DNA from: Silene latifolia
Lineage: Eukaryota; Streptophyta; Magnoliopsida; Caryophyllales; Caryophyllaceae
Length of the DNA stretch: 64,000 nucleotides
Direction: 5' to 3'
Assembly (NCBI RefSeq): GCF_048544455.1
Contig: NC_133534.1
Coordinates: 84,907,637 to 84,971,636, forward strand
In this document: positions 37,493 to 48,605 of the stretch, piece by piece
Layout of the letters: each line of letters starts with the position of its first letter
Numbering within the stretch: position 1 is the stretch's first letter
Program-made: the position numbers and the translations under genes
Notes under the pieces: generated by a model
The model's database searches: none
What the model was told of the DNA's origin: nothing
The model's input: the letters and a program-made list of their open reading frames with translations, nothing else

Positions 37493-37580
37493 TTTGCTTG
37501 TACTGGGATTCGATCCCAGAACCTCTTGTAATTATTTGATTTTGTTATGATATATAATATACTCACATTACACCAAAAAA

Positions 37581-37597
37581 AAGGAGTGGCTAGTGAA
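37581..37597 (+). repeat. LINE target-site duplication, right copy
   Basis: Exact partner of 32806-32822, directly after CACCAAAAAA. Confidence 0.93.
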
Positions 37598-38508
37598 ACA
37601 CTTCCAGATGAAGGACTTGGGAGAGGCACAACGAATCTTAGGTATCCGGATCTATAGGGATAGGTCCAAAAGGATACTAGCATTGAGTCAAGAAGCTTAT
37701 ATTGACAAAGTTCTTGACCGGTTCAATATGAAAGACATCAAGAGAGGATTTCTACCTATGGGCCAAGGGATTACTTTGAGCAAGTCACATTCTCCCTCTA
37801 CCCCTAAGGAGATTTAACACATGAAGACCATCCCATATGCTTCCGCTGTTGGATCTATCATGTATGCTATGATTTGCACTCGTCCCGACGTTGCGTATAC
37901 CTTGAGCATGACAAGTCGTTGTCAAGCCAAGCCTGGTGAGAGTCATTGGATAGCCGTAAAGAACATCCTTAAGTACTTGCGAAGGACTAAGGATTCGTTC
38001 TTAGTGTTTGGAGGAGAAACTGAGTTGCGTGTAAGAGGTTACACGGACGCAAGTTTCCAAACCGATCGGGATGATATGAAATCCCAATCTGGCTATGTGT
38101 TTATGCTAAATGGAGGAGCTGTTTGCTGGAAGAGCTTCAAGCAAAGAGTTATTGTGAATTCTACAACAGAAGCTAAGTACCTTGCAGCATCTGAGGCTGC
38201 AAAGGAAGCTGTTTGGATTAGGCAATTCATGGAGGGACTAGGAGTAGTCCATTCCGCCGAAGATCCGATCACTCTATATTGTGATAACAGTGGAGCTATT
38301 TTTCAAACCAAAGTCTAGTAACAAATCTAGACACATTGAAAAGAAATACCATGTAATTAGAGATTATGTGGAAAGGAAGGAAATTAACATTTGTAAGGTT
38401 GGGACAGATGATAGTATTGTTGATCCTTTAACCAAGCCTATATCAATGGCTAAGCGTGATGGTCATGTCGTCGCAACGGGATTGAGACAAGTACAAGATT
38501 TTCTTTAG
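37598..38508 (+). pseudogene. Copia F pol, part 2: end of RT and RNase H
   Basis: Continues the reading interrupted by the LINE. M-K-D-L-G-E-A-Q-R-I-L-G-I marks the RT end. A TAA at 37815-37817 stops the frame just before Y-A-S-A-V-G-S-I-M-Y-A. RNase H follows (G-Y-T-D-A-S-F-Q, S-G-Y-V-F, S-T-T-E-A-K-Y-L-A, L-Y-C-D-N-S-G-A) with its catalytic acidic residues present. A frameshift near 38300 moves the last block (R-H-I-E-K-K-Y-H, D-P-L-T-K-P) to the frame ending 38508. Two lesions, so no full product. Confidence 0.9.
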
Positions 38509-39308
38509 ATTATGGATATGTAATAATTGGATAGTGTATCTCTTATTATATATATGATAATCGCATTCATTTTTTTTGCATTCATTTTTGAATCTTTTAT
38601 TTAGTGTGACTAAATTTTTAATACCTTGTTTATCTGAATAAGTTGTGGAGACAATGTTGAACACTATTCAAGTGAACAAGATGAACATTGTATTTTGTCC
38701 TTAGTCACTTAATGAGGTGACGTCTCAGAGTGACTAGATTGTAAGTTGATTGATGGTTGTTCAACACCATGAGGTCATACGTGATTACTAGTCGATTACA
38801 TAGGCAGAGTGTGTGACACTTTGTCGGACAGTGACCATTTAGAGAGTCCCTAAGTTCTATTATAGACGCCTGGTCGTGGCAGGGATCTCTAAGATGTTCC
38901 TATGAGTCGATTCTTTTGACTGGAGACTATTATCCAAGTCAATGCAGTTTCTGAGTGACTTTGGTTATTGTCCTAGGTTGTGCCGTGAAAGGAGGCCAAA
39001 AGGACATCTTCTGAGTCATGATGTGCTGTTTTGGGCAAAGATAGATAGGGCATACATGAATTGTCCACCCACGTTGGGTAACTATATCACAAGGCCACTA
39101 GAGGAGTTAATAACTACAAATGCGTGGCCACGCTCAAAAGTACTCTGTGAGATATTTTTCCAGCCAGGTAGTCACACTCTCGATCGAGAAAACCACTCGC
39201 GAAATGTTCATGTGCAAGTGCGACCTGAAAGACACCTTGCATTGAGTGAGAGATTAAAACAGACAAGAGAATTGGTAGCGCACACCTTGTGTCGGACAAG
39301 TGGGAGAT
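38509..39308 (+). other. 3' UTR and polypurine tract of copia F
   Basis: About 0.8 kb without a credible gene; the frames here are short. It aligns, on the opposite strand, with the 3' UTRs of copias A-E. It ends GACAAGTGGGAGAT (39294-39308 region), the polypurine tract. Confidence 0.75.
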
Positions 39309-40545
39309 TGTGGAGTTAGTGTCCTCCAAAATAGTGCGTTTACATAATAAATCTCATTAAAAGAATATCATCAGATATTTGATTATTTGATCCTCATCAG
39401 TTGATTAACGTAAATCGATAACGGTTGGCTGACTAGAGTTTGTTGTTATTGTCGTGAGACGACGGTGATCAACTGACCCCTTTCGGCCACATCTAAAGGA
39501 ACGAACCCCAATTGATAATTAATTAATTGTATGAGATACAATTTATTTAGTCCCTTGATTTATTGACTATTAGGTTAGTCGATTATTTTTAGAGAGATTT
39601 TGAGTTGCGAACTCAAGGCCCGGCAGTTATTATTTAATTATGCGATAATTGAATAATAAATTTTGGGAGACGGGTTTTAGTTAATTAATTGTTAATTCAC
39701 TAAAATTGTACTAATTGATTAATGTGATTAATATTAGTACGTAAATAATATGTGTAGCGGTACACATATATTTACGGAGTGTTTTGGACGAAATTAATTG
39801 GAAGCATTTAAACATAAAATGATGTTTAAATAAACTTTACACGTATATGTGCGACAAATATAAGAACCAAAATGGACCCGTAAATGGGACATTGGATCGT
39901 GTAAATGGAGTATAGTGGATGATTGTAACCATAATCATTTCACTTTACTTGATTTATTTCCATAAGTTGTCATAACATCATTATGCTTGTCATAAAGATT
40001 GGACAAAAATTGAGCAAAGTCACTCCCTCACTCCACCCTCTTCTACCCGTCCTACTCCTTCCTTATATGCCAACTTTTGCTCAATTTTTCTACATACTTG
40101 AGTTCATTTTGCATGTGAGGTAATTGAGTTGACTTATCTCTCTAAAATAAATATCATCTCTTACTAATATTGTTAGTATACAAAATAAGTAATTACTATG
40201 ATTGTTAGTATTATTTACATATTATCAAGGGTTAATTTTACAAGTATCTAGTTAAGATTTGTAAGTTTATTTTGGGTGATGTTCTTGGGTGTAACTTGAA
40301 GGAGACTTTCTTGTTGAAGGTTTTCTAGGAGGATCATCCTTTATTTTTAGCACAAGAACAAACTAGAAAGGTGATCTAGTTTGTGCCCATATTACCATAA
40401 AAATCTATGTAAGGAAATTGTTTTTCCTTAACTTTTATTTTTATGCTTTTATATTTGAATGCATGTTACATAGATCACTAAAATGATAAATTATGAGATA
40501 ATTTAATTTTTATTAGAGAGTGTAATATGGATCTATGATCTTTCA
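39309..40545 (+). repeat. 3' LTR of copia F
   Basis: 1237 bp from TGTGGAGTTAGTGTCCTCC to ATGGATCTATGATCTTTCA. It shares blocks with the minus-strand copia LTRs, for example around CGGTTGGCTGACTAGAGTTT and GACGGTGATCAACTGACC. Its right edge abuts integrase codons of element I. Confidence 0.88.
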
Positions 40546-40547
40546 AA

Positions 40548-41147
40548 GTTGAAGTTTCAAATAGAGAGATCAAACAAATTCTTGAGAAGGTTGTCAACAA
40601 GACTCGTAAGGATTGGAGTATGAAGCTTGATGATACTCTTTGGGCTTATAGGACGACCAATAAGACTCCCATAGGAGCCTTCCCTTACAAGCTAGTCTAT
40701 GAAAAAGCATGTCATTTACCAATTGAGCTAGAGTACAAAGCTTTTTGGTCAATTAAAGCTCTCAACCTTGATCTCAAGCTAAGGGGCCAAAAGAGGATAA
40801 TGAAAATTCAAGAGTTGGAGGAATTCCAATTACAATTCTATGAGAATGCCAAGATCTACAAAGAGAGGACGAAGTTGCTTCATGACAAGAGGGATAGGCA
40901 AAAAGCCTTGCACAAGGGAGACAAAGTCCTTCTATTTAACTCCCGATATCGACTCTTTCCCGGGAAGTAGAATTCTAGATGGATGAGTCCCTATGTGATT
41001 ACCGAGGTAGGAAAATATGGAGATTTTGAAATAAAATCGGAAGATGGAAACAAATTCAAAGTCAATGGCAAAAGGTTGGAACCATATTATGAAGGAGCAT
41101 TCATAGGAGAAGTCGAGGTCATCCGCCTCGGGCCTCTCCCGCCATGA
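40548..41147 (+). pseudogene. Athila-type integrase C-terminal part, element I
   Basis: One frame from the copia F junction: V-E-V-S-N-R-E-I-K, then [31 protein letters not shown] and [17 protein letters not shown] (40968-40970) follows, then S-R-W-M-S-P-Y-V and V-N-G-K-R-L-E-P-Y-Y to a TGA at 41145-41147. The family aligns with H integrase at 50593-51090 ([20 protein letters not shown]). Integrase inserts the cDNA into the genome. The catalytic core lies upstream of the copia F insertion and is lost. Confidence 0.9.
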
Positions 41148-41429
41148 GAAAGGCTATCAAATAGAGAGTTTGGTGGAGTCCTCTCCAAACCACCATTTGT
41201 AAATATACTAACTCTTCTTACTTGTATTTTTATATTATATTGCATTTACTTTTAATAAAAGCATGATTTTCTTTGACATGAGAGTCGGTGAGGGAATGTT
41301 ACTAACCCTTATGATGAATGAAGGATTTAGGAATTCAAGTGTGGGAAATCACTCTTATCAAATGAGGAAGAAGAAGATCGAGAAGGAGGAGACTCCCACG
41401 GGTAGACCTGAGCCCGTGGGAAATGCAGG
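41148..41429 (+). other. Intergenic stretch after integrase of element I
   Basis: No domain recognised. A short frame (41263-41487) is Met/Glu/Lys-rich but continues into the motif tract; I do not support it as a gene. Confidence 0.5.
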
Positions 41430-41862
41430 CAATCTGAGCGTCCCAGGGGAGAACCCGCTTGTTTTGGGCACGATCCGAACGTCTTAGCCATAAGCCGCTC
41501 GTCTTGGGAGAGCTGGCATTGAAGATTTGGCACTGGTTTTAAAATCCGGGTAGATTAGAAAGAAGACGCCCGTCTCACTCCAGAAGACGCTCATCTCAGC
41601 AGCAATCTGCGCGTCCTGACTTGTGCAAAAGTTGAGATTTCATACTGCCTATGAATCCGAGCGTCCTCAGGCAAATACGCTCATCCCCAACCACATCCGC
41701 CCGTCTTGAGCAAAATCCGCGCATCTCACCACGGATTGGAAATTCCAGAGTGCACTGACTATGGATCCGAGCATCCTGAGCTCGATCCGCTCATCTCCTA
41801 AGGCACAGATCCGCTCGTCTCGAGCACGGCCCGCTTCTCCCGAGCATGGCCCGCTCGTCTCC
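41430..41862 (+). repeat. GC-rich ATCCGNGCGTCTC motif tract after pol in element I
   Basis: About fifteen degenerate copies of ATCCGCGCGTCTTGAGCA-like units, spaced roughly 18-60 bp, for example near 41470, 41600, 41653, 41693, 41711, 41762, 41782, 41804 and 41843. GC content is clearly above the surroundings. The same motif is in this element's LTR (46945-47080) and in the LTR of K. Confidence 0.85.
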
Positions 41863-41944
41863 TTGCCGTCCTGCTCCTCTATTTTTCGACAATTATAGAC
41901 TCCTCCCCACCACACATTTCATGACACCTCATCCTTTCTTCCTC

Positions 41945-41952
41945 TATAAAAC
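41945..41952 (+). promoter_or_regulatory. TATA-like site upstream of the downstream ORF of element I
   Basis: CCTCTATAAAACATAAAAACC is a good plant TATA context (a second, CTATATAACC, lies 25 bp on). It is followed by about 150 bp that look like a plant leader (ACAACAAAAGCACTCATTC, CAAAACCTAGGGTTT) up to the ATG at 42107, and preceded by the motif tract. This suggests an internal promoter; not proven. Confidence 0.5.
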
Positions 41953-42106
41953 ATAAAAACCTCTCCTATATAACCCAAATCACAACAAAAGCACTCATTC
42001 ACCTCTCTAAATTAAAAACCTCCAAAACCTAGGGTTTCCAGAAGGTTCTCAATTACATAGAATACCTTCATCTTCAACAAGCCAAGTTTCTAGATCCACC
42101 TTTAAA

Positions 42107-42374
42107 ATGAGATTAAGAGGGTCTTTCCCTAGAGAAAGAAGAAGACCAAGGGTAATTAGAAGCTCCTCCACATCTCACCTCAACACCTTGGGGAGAGAGC
42201 ATGAAGAAATAGTGGATCTCTCAAGACTTGATGAGTTCTCCAACATAGAATTCGTTAATGATGTGCAAAGGCTTGTCTTCCATCGCCTCCTTGGTAAGAA
42301 CATTCTACCTACTAAGTTTATGTGCCATGATACTTTGAGAAAACATGGAATCTATCATCAAACCGAGGCACTCT
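42107..42374 (+). pseudogene. Envelope-position ORF of element I, N-terminal part
   Basis: Starts M-R-L-R-G-S-F-P-R-E-R-R-R-P-R, Arg-rich. It continues with S-R-L-D-E-F-S-N-I-E-F-V-N-D-V-Q-R-L-V and R-L-L-G-K-N-I-L-P-T-K-F-M, resembling proteins often annotated as Athila ORF1 or plant retrotransposon proteins of unknown function. I see no signal peptide or membrane segment here, so an envelope role is not supported. After about 42374 the frame enters copia G and is meaningless. The continuation is at 43919. Confidence 0.75.
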
Positions 42375-42595
42375 TTGATTTTAATCATAAAAATATAATA
42401 AAATCACTAAAAATCATTAAAATGAGCAATAAATTTCCATAAATCATAAAAATCACCTAAAAACATTTTAGGAACAGAATATATAACATGCAAAAATTTT
42501 CGTGGCTTACTCATATAAATCACAAATTTTCGGTTTTATTTTAGTCATCTTATAACACCGTAAAAACAATAAACGATTTGCATGTAACATCCTAT

Positions 42596-42607
42596 GCTCT
42601 GATACCA
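42596..42607 (-). other. Canonical tRNA-Met primer site of copia G
   Basis: Minus strand TGGTATCAGAGC, exact plant copia consensus, two to three bases inside the LTR. It contrasts with the altered sites of copias A-C. Confidence 0.92.
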
Positions 42608-42609
42608 CT

Positions 42610-43918
42610 TGTTAGGTTCATATACCTATTATTAGACTCCTCTAATGGTGAACTAATTAACTTCTTAATTATATGTTCTTTAGATCTAGTTCATGCATAA
42701 CAAAATGAAAGATTTATAAAGAAAAACAATGTCCCTTACATTGCTATATGGTTCGAAATATAGGCCACAAGTAAGGTCACCGTCCTTCACTTGTTCTTGA
42801 GCTTATTATGATGGATGATCCTCCTTAGACTCCAAGTATAGAAATCCTCCTTAGATTGCACCCAAGACTTACCCTTAAACTAGTATACTAATTAACTAGA
42901 TTATTATACTAGTACCCTTAAAATGATTCTAATATTATTAATATTACTACACTAGTAATCTTATTGTGATATTAGAATAGATGAACAATTACTTGTGAAT
43001 CTAAAACTTGTTTAGAGAAAACTAGAGAGAAGGATGAACAAGCATTTGCATGTAGATGTGTATGAATGAGTTAACCACCAAAATGAGAACAAAATGTTCT
43101 CATATATGATGCATGCAACCGGTGGGAAGGAGCCAATGAAGGCATCTTTGCCTTTCTCTTTTTGTCTTCACAATGTGTAGGTGTGTAAGACAAAGTAGGA
43201 TAGGTGTAAGGCTACAAAAGCCAAGGCTATTATTATTTCTCGTAAAATAATTCAACCTCACACCACACTACTCCCTCCATTCGGTTCATGTACCATAAAA
43301 TGGACTACCATTTTATTTTGTCAATTTGTCATTTGTCACACAACATGTCACATGTAGTATTTTACATGTTATTATTTAATTCAATGCATATTTATCACAT
43401 AAATATCATTTTACAAATTAATTAAATTACATACAACAAATTGACTAGTGATACTTGATCACATAAATAAAATGGGTCATATAATTATAATTCACAACAT
43501 CTTGTAATTCTAATTAACCATTCATTCTTATCTCTATTGTTTCTCAAACAATAAGCAATTTTAGTAATAAAGCATTTTTATTACTAAAATAAATCTTATT
43601 TAATCCCATTACAATAAGATATCAATATTCTCTCTCACAAGTATATTGTTCACTTTTAAGGAATTGATTACCTTGTATCATTATACAATTAATCAATTTA
43701 TTCATTAAGGGAATTGTCCATTAGGTGTGACCTTAAGGGATCAACTGACCACCACCGTCACACGACAGTAATGTCAAACTCTAGTCAGCCAATCATTACC
43801 GATTAATGACGATCAATTGATTACATAATAAATCTTCCCTCACGTATTCTTAGTATGAGATTTAATTAAGATATTAAATCATGTGATCGCACTATTGTTG
43901 AGGACAAATTTTCCAACA
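42610..43918 (-). repeat. 5' LTR of copia G
   Basis: 1309 bp, TGTTAGGTTCATATACC...GACAAATTTTCCAACA. It shares GACCACCACCGTCACACGAC and CTAGTCAGCCAATCATTACC blocks with the other copia LTRs but is otherwise diverged. Confidence 0.9.
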
Positions 43919-44582
43919 GACAACACCATTGGATGGCCCTTGTGGGCTATGAGAAAAGGATTAAGTGGATAACCAAAGGGAGCACCCCCATCTACCTTCC
44001 AATGGAAGGCTTAACAAGGATTTCACCGCGAAGGGGTCCTCTCTCTCCAATACCATCTTATCTCATCCCAACTCAACCAACTCAAGCAAATCAGGCAAAT
44101 TAAGCCCCACCTTCAACACAACCTCAACAACATGAACCCCAAGCAAATGACAAAGAAAAAGTTGTTATCCCGCCTTACCCATTCCCATATCAACCGTATA
44201 ACCATCCAAACCCCTTCATTCTCCCACGAGATGACTTTGTCACGGGCCTACTTCAAGACATGCATCAAAAGCAATATGAAGCTCAGGTTGACAATTACTT
44301 TGCTCTTTACCCACAATTCCACCGATTGGCCCACCAAGGGCACATAAGTGAAGAGGAATGCTTCCCTCTTGGGCACAAATGGATTTACTTTTTCCAAACT
44401 CGGAAAATGCCCATGGTGGAACACAAGGAGTAGGAGATGAAGGAGGGTCAAGTGGCGGTGATACGGTGGAGGTTAATAGTGAGGGGGACGAGTTCATGGA
44501 CTTTTATGAGAGTGATGAAGTGCAAGAACAAGAGGATAGTGATCTTGGAGGGAAAGATAACAACCAATTAAGATCTTCATGA
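43919..44582 (+). pseudogene. Envelope-position ORF of element I, C-terminal part
   Basis: Resumes after copia G in a frame reading G-Y-E-K-R-I-K-W-I-T, then I-Y-L-P-M-E-G-L-T-R-I-S-P-R-R-G-P-L. A TAA near 44102 follows, then a Pro/Gln-rich part (Y-P-F-P-Y-Q-P-Y), D-D-F-V-T-G-L-L-Q-D-M-H and Y-F-A-L-Y-P-Q-F, ending at a TAG near 44432; acidic frames follow to 44582. Function unknown; broken by copia G and by nonsense codons. Confidence 0.65.
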
Positions 44583-46600
44583 GCTAGGTGGAATGGGCAT
44601 GAGGCACCTACCAAGGCCAAAGTGAAGTTTCTTTCCTTTTTCCCTCTCATTTTTCATAACAAGAATTTCATGCTTTGTTAACTTGTTTCATAATTGATTG
44701 TTTCATTTTTATGGTGTCCTTGTAAAATTGAAGGACTATTATTCCACCTTGGCCACATCTAGGTGATGATAAATTTATTGTTCCCACTTGAAAAATCCAA
44801 AATGACAAACTAGTTTCATGCATTGCATACTTGTGCATGAACTTTCCCATTTTTGACACTAGCAATGGTGTCTCATTTGGTTTGGGGAAGTTCAAGCACA
44901 AGCATTGGGAGTTAATTTAAATTATGCTCTCCAACCAAACAAATTCATGCATCATATAGTATAGTGTAGTTTGCATTCACTTGTTTATATGACATGTAGC
45001 TCGCATTTAGTGTATAAATCATGCATTCACGTATAGCTTGCATAATTTCATATCGTATTGGCCATTGAGGACAATGCCCATACTAGTGTGGGGATGGGAC
45101 ATTCTAACTTAACTCTTAAATAAAAAACCATAAAAATTGAAAAATTTTGAAAAAAAATAATATTACAAAAATATGTTCATTCCTTTATAGTATAGATTGT
45201 ATATATTGTGTATATATTGTGTTTGTTTGTCCTCTTATCACATTGATCGACTATGCCACATCCGAGACATGAGGATATTGAAGACCGCATGGTATGATCT
45301 TTCCAATCTCCTTTTTCCTCTCTATATTAATGACTATGTGGCTTTATTTTGGTTGATGCGGTATACACCAATGCGATCTTAGGAATTGCATTTAGATTAT
45401 ATGGCATACTAGTTGGTAGAAACATATGCATTAGGAAGTATATATGTAGTTGCATCATGGAATGTAGTTGCATTTTAGGAAAATTTTTGTGAAAACATCT
45501 ATTTGGTAAGCTTGACAAGTGTATTTAAGGCCCTTGTAGATACTTTTTCTTCTTAAAACTTTGCTCATTAGAATGCTTGTAAAACACCCTAGGATGTGTC
45601 ATGCTAGTATCCTTTGACCTATGGATTAAGGCCTAGTCAAGAGTACCATGTGGCCTGATAACTCCTTGGCTACCGTTTATTCCAAGGTGACCCTTGAAAC
45701 CATGCAACCATCTTCCATATTCTACCACATTTTGTCATCAAAAAGGGAATGGGCACAAAAATTATCAAAATTTGAGTTCAAGTATTAAAATGAAAGTAAA
45801 AAAAGTTTGCAATTGCATCAAAAGAAAAGAGGAGTAACAAAAATAAAAACTCCTATGCTTCAAATATAAGCACCCTCACTACAAATGGGGTAGCTTTGAA
45901 AATGTTCAAAAGTAAATGCAAAAAGTTGAAAGTTGTCCAGTATTGAAATGCCAAACATCAAAAGAAATGGCAAAAAGAAAGTGTTCTCAAATGTCAAATG
46001 CCACAAGAAATTGGGGGGGAATAACAAAACCAAAAGCAAACTCTCACATAAAACTCAAAATCTATTGATCTCTTTTCCATCGAATCCACTTTTGTGCATA
46101 GTAGAGAGGGGACGACCCTTCTTCTTGTCTAGGCAAGAAGGGGAATTCCGCGATCCTCCAGTGTTTCTAACACCTTAAGGAGTCTACTCTTGACGAAAGA
46201 ATTTAGCGATTGAGGATAAAGGTACCCTAGCCTGGCACAACTTCGAGGTGATTTATTGGTATCCTTCTAGGCTTAGTAGTTTGAAGAAACCATATCTATA
46301 ATGGAGTGTGTACCTTTAGATTGCTTCCCTTGTAGATAATTTCCGCCACTTAGATGAGGAAAGTGGCTATTCATTTTTGTAGATGCATCCATTACTTGTT
46401 TTGTGTGCTTTAATGCTTGGATGTGTCGCCATTTTGGCAAGCCCCACCTTGCCTGGCAAGAAGGCATCCTACCTCATGGTTGTCTTGTTGTGAGTTGAAG
46501 GGACGGAGTGAGACCCGCTAATTGTCTCACATCAGCTATATTAGTAGGTTAGTTTAAATAAAGGTCCTAGTTTTGGTCACCTCTTTACTCGGGACGACAA
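44583..46600 (+). other. 3' non-coding region of element I
   Basis: About 2 kb, AT-rich, no credible gene. At 45063-45100 GAGGACAATGCCCATACTAG then TGTGGGGATGGGAC is a second purine-rich motif of the sort repeated in Athila 3' regions. Scattered short frames have no domains. Confidence 0.6.
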
Positions 46601-46621
46601 AAGGTTCGGTTTGGGGATGTT
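46600..46621 (+). other. Polypurine tract of element I
   Basis: AAAAGGTTCGGTTTGGGGAT directly precedes TGATGTGAC. It is comparable to the tracts of J and H. Confidence 0.75.
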
Positions 46622-47153
46622 TGATGTGACTCATATTTGAGCACATTTAGTCCCCGAATTAACCTCGTTCCTATGCTTTATAGTGCATAATTGGGTCATT
46701 TACTATAGTTTCCTATTTTGCATATTCTTTGAGGTTTTGTCCCCTTGGTAGGAAAGGAGTGCTAACCTTGCATTTACATGGCAAAATGGAGCTAAATTGA
46801 TCACATCTAATGACCAAGCATCAAAGAGGAGACAATACTAGAAGGCCTACGTAGATAATAAAGTTAAATGGGCAATGATGAAATGATCGTTGTATCCCCG
46901 AAATGATCCTTGCGGATTGTTAAGGAGGAAAAAGAAGAGAAGCTGTCTGCCAAGGAATCCGAGCGGATCAGACACGATCCGGGCGTCTCCCATCACCAAC
47001 ATCCGAGTGTCTCTCGGCCAAGATGAGCGTCTTGCAACTAAGGGATCCGAGCGTCTCCCAGGCAATTCGCTCGGATCATAGGTCAGAGAGCCTGTGCCAC
47101 ATCTCAAGATGCACGGACCGTGGCAAGGCTAGCATGACGGATATGCTCATTTC
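46622..47153 (+). repeat. 3' LTR of element I, first 532 bp (cut by gypsy H)
   Basis: TGATGTGACTCATATTTGAG matches the reverse complement of the K LTR end, and homology continues through TATTCTTTGAGGTTTTGT and GGTAGGAAAGGAGTGC. The motif tract 46945-47080 has about six ATCCGNGCGTCTC units. It breaks off where the LTR of H begins. Confidence 0.82.
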
Positions 47154-48569
47154 TGACACGTCTGTCGCTTACCTGTCAAAAATAACCAACTGGCTCTAAC
47201 TAATATAGCTAGGGAAGTCGGGTCGAATCCACAGAGAGGTAGGAAATTGTCAGCTAAATCTAACTTCGTCAAGGTAACCAAATTGGGGGTTTATAAATGT
47301 GATTTTCTAAACTAAAGAGAATAAGGAGGAGAGAAATAAAAAGGAGGAAATAACAGATAGAGAAGAACAGCTAAGACAAACGGTTCACCATAGTCATCCG
47401 GTCGAGTAATCTAGGTCTCAGGTCAATGCAATACGGTCTAAGGGGTAGCGAACGTCACCTTTCGGTCCTTAATTCACCCTAAAGTGTAAACAGCTTAACT
47501 TTCGCCCTCACTGCAATACTCTATTGTTCGCTACTAGTCTCGCCTTTTCCAACCTTTCGGCCCAGGTCAAGGATCACTAAGAATTAAAGGTCTAATTGCG
47601 TCGACTCAATTAGGCAGTTACAATTAACTGTAGCATTTAACCAACAAAGACTATACCACATTAACCTAGTAAATCGATTACTCTCCCTTCATATTATGGA
47701 TCCCCTATAGTCTCAGCATGAGAAAATTAGCTACTCATAATCATTGAATTATCAATAACAACAAACAGATAATTAAAAGTAGACATGATGATGAAACTAA
47801 TAAAGATTCAATTAAGCAATTATGATAATAAAGAGAAGAAGAATTAAAGCAATAAATGAGATTAAGAATAAAACTAGAATGATAATACCGATCGCAGAAT
47901 CCAAATCCGAGTAGCAAGGTATAGGGGAAGAGTAAAATTCAAGAACAGTGACAAAGTATAAACCGGAAAATGAACATACTGAAAAAAGGAGGGCAGTAAC
48001 GTAGTTACTCCCTCAGTCTTATACGGAAATCCATCCTAAAACCTAATCTATGGACTAATTACAAAAGCCCATGAAATAATTAGGCGGAAATTAACTAAAG
48101 CGCAAGAAACCACTCGATCGAGTAGAAATAATCTACTCGATCGAGCACTTCATCACCAAACCACTCGATCGAGTGGCAACAAACCACACGATCGAGCACC
48201 TCTTGCAAAAACTCCTCGATTGGCTCCTTAAACTGGTCGATCGACCAGTCTTGAGTACATAAAGCATTCGATCGAGTGGTTTACTACTCGATCGAGCTAT
48301 ATAGGCACGTTAAACCTTGAATTGCTTCCCGAACTCAGCTCACGCGTCTTCCAAGTGTTAGATATCCAAGCTCCGGCTCCTTATTTTCCATGAATGCATA
48401 CAAATGGGACGGATTAGGTTCGATTTAGCTCCTCTTCGGTCAATTCCTGCAAATTACAATAAACGGACCAAAGTAGAATATTCAGGGGTATTTGTAGCCA
48501 GATGCCACATAAAAAGCACAGAAATGCGTGTAAAATGAGGTGAAAACCTTATATAAAAGACACGCATCA
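47154..48569 (-). repeat. 3' LTR of gypsy element H
   Basis: About 1.42 kb. The right limit is TGATGCGTGTCTTTTATATA on the minus strand, after the polypurine tract. The left limit TGACACGTC is set by alignment with J and is uncertain by some bases. It contains GGGTCGAATCCACAGAGAGG as in J. Confidence 0.75.
48110..48300. repeat. CTCGATCGAG tract in LTR of H
   Basis: About eight palindromic CTCGATCGAG, GTCGATCGAC or near copies at 10-40 bp spacing, for example near 48114, 48138, 48164, 48188, 48240 and 48270. Confidence 0.92.
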
Positions 48570-48605
48570 AATCTCCCCAAACCAAACCTTTGCTTGTCCC
48601 CAAGC
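48570..48605 (-). other. Polypurine tract of element H
   Basis: Minus strand reads GGGGACAAGCAAAGG, then GTTTGGTTTGGGGAGATT next to the LTR start. Confidence 0.82.

Larger units (their letters stand above)
32823..37580 (+). mobile_element. L1-type LINE inserted in copia F pol
   Basis: About 4.76 kb with two ORFs (nucleic-acid-binding ORF1, endonuclease-RT ORF2), a short A-tail (AAAAAAAA) and a 17-bp target duplication, as expected of target-primed reverse transcription. ORF1 starts 84 bp inside the left end, so the copy is probably full length or nearly so. Stops and frameshifts in both ORFs show it is inactive. By nesting it is younger than copia F. Confidence 0.95.
31628..40545 (+). mobile_element. 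Copia F: pol-bearing Ty1/copia element, 5' half deleted, split by a LINE
   Basis: The only plus-strand copia in the window. From the left junction: end of integrase, reverse transcriptase, RNase H (after the LINE), 3' UTR 38509-39308, polypurine tract, and complete 3' LTR 39309-40545. The 5' LTR, gag, protease and integrase core are missing. It sits in the integrase gene of element I; the right flank is AAGTT. Its LTR and 3' UTR are related to those of copias A-E and its pol aligns with their fossils, so it is an autonomous-type relative, now dead. Confidence 0.9.
42375..43918 (-). mobile_element. Truncated copia G (5' LTR, primer site, part of leader)
   Basis: LTR 42610-43918, primer site 42596-42607 and about 220 bp of AT-rich leader with blocks matching the copia A leader (ACATTTTAGGAACAGAATAT). 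Everything beyond is missing, and the leader joins directly to the interrupted ORF of element I at about 42374. It is a third LTR subfamily. Confidence 0.85.
40546..47153 (+). mobile_element. Athila-type Ty3/gypsy element I (integrase end to start of 3' LTR)
   Basis: Plus strand. Integrase C-terminus 40548-41147, a motif tract and promoter-like region, an ORF in the envelope position (42107 on) interrupted by copia G, non-coding sequence 44583-46600, polypurine tract, and the first 532 bp of the 3' LTR before gypsy H cuts in. On the left copia F is inserted in integrase. The upstream body is missing; 31153-31627 may be its 5' LTR end. The LTR is related to that of K. Confidence 0.87.

Noticed and set aside
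39175..39195. CTCGATCGAG in the 3' UTR of copia F, possible link to the gypsy H motif
   Set aside because: Single copy, and the aligned copia sequences read CCTCGATCC here, so it is probably a chance match.
44240..44497. Pro/Ser-rich minus ORFs opposite the downstream ORF of element I
   Set aside because: The plus strand carries the homologous reading; the minus frames are shadows.
42107..44582. Calling the downstream ORF of element I an envelope gene
   Set aside because: Position fits, but no signal peptide or membrane segment is seen; described only by position.
48110..48300. Regularly spaced short repeats resembling a CRISPR array
   Set aside because: Repeat unit is only 10 bp, palindromic and degenerate, spacers vary widely in length, and the sequence is plant retrotransposon DNA.
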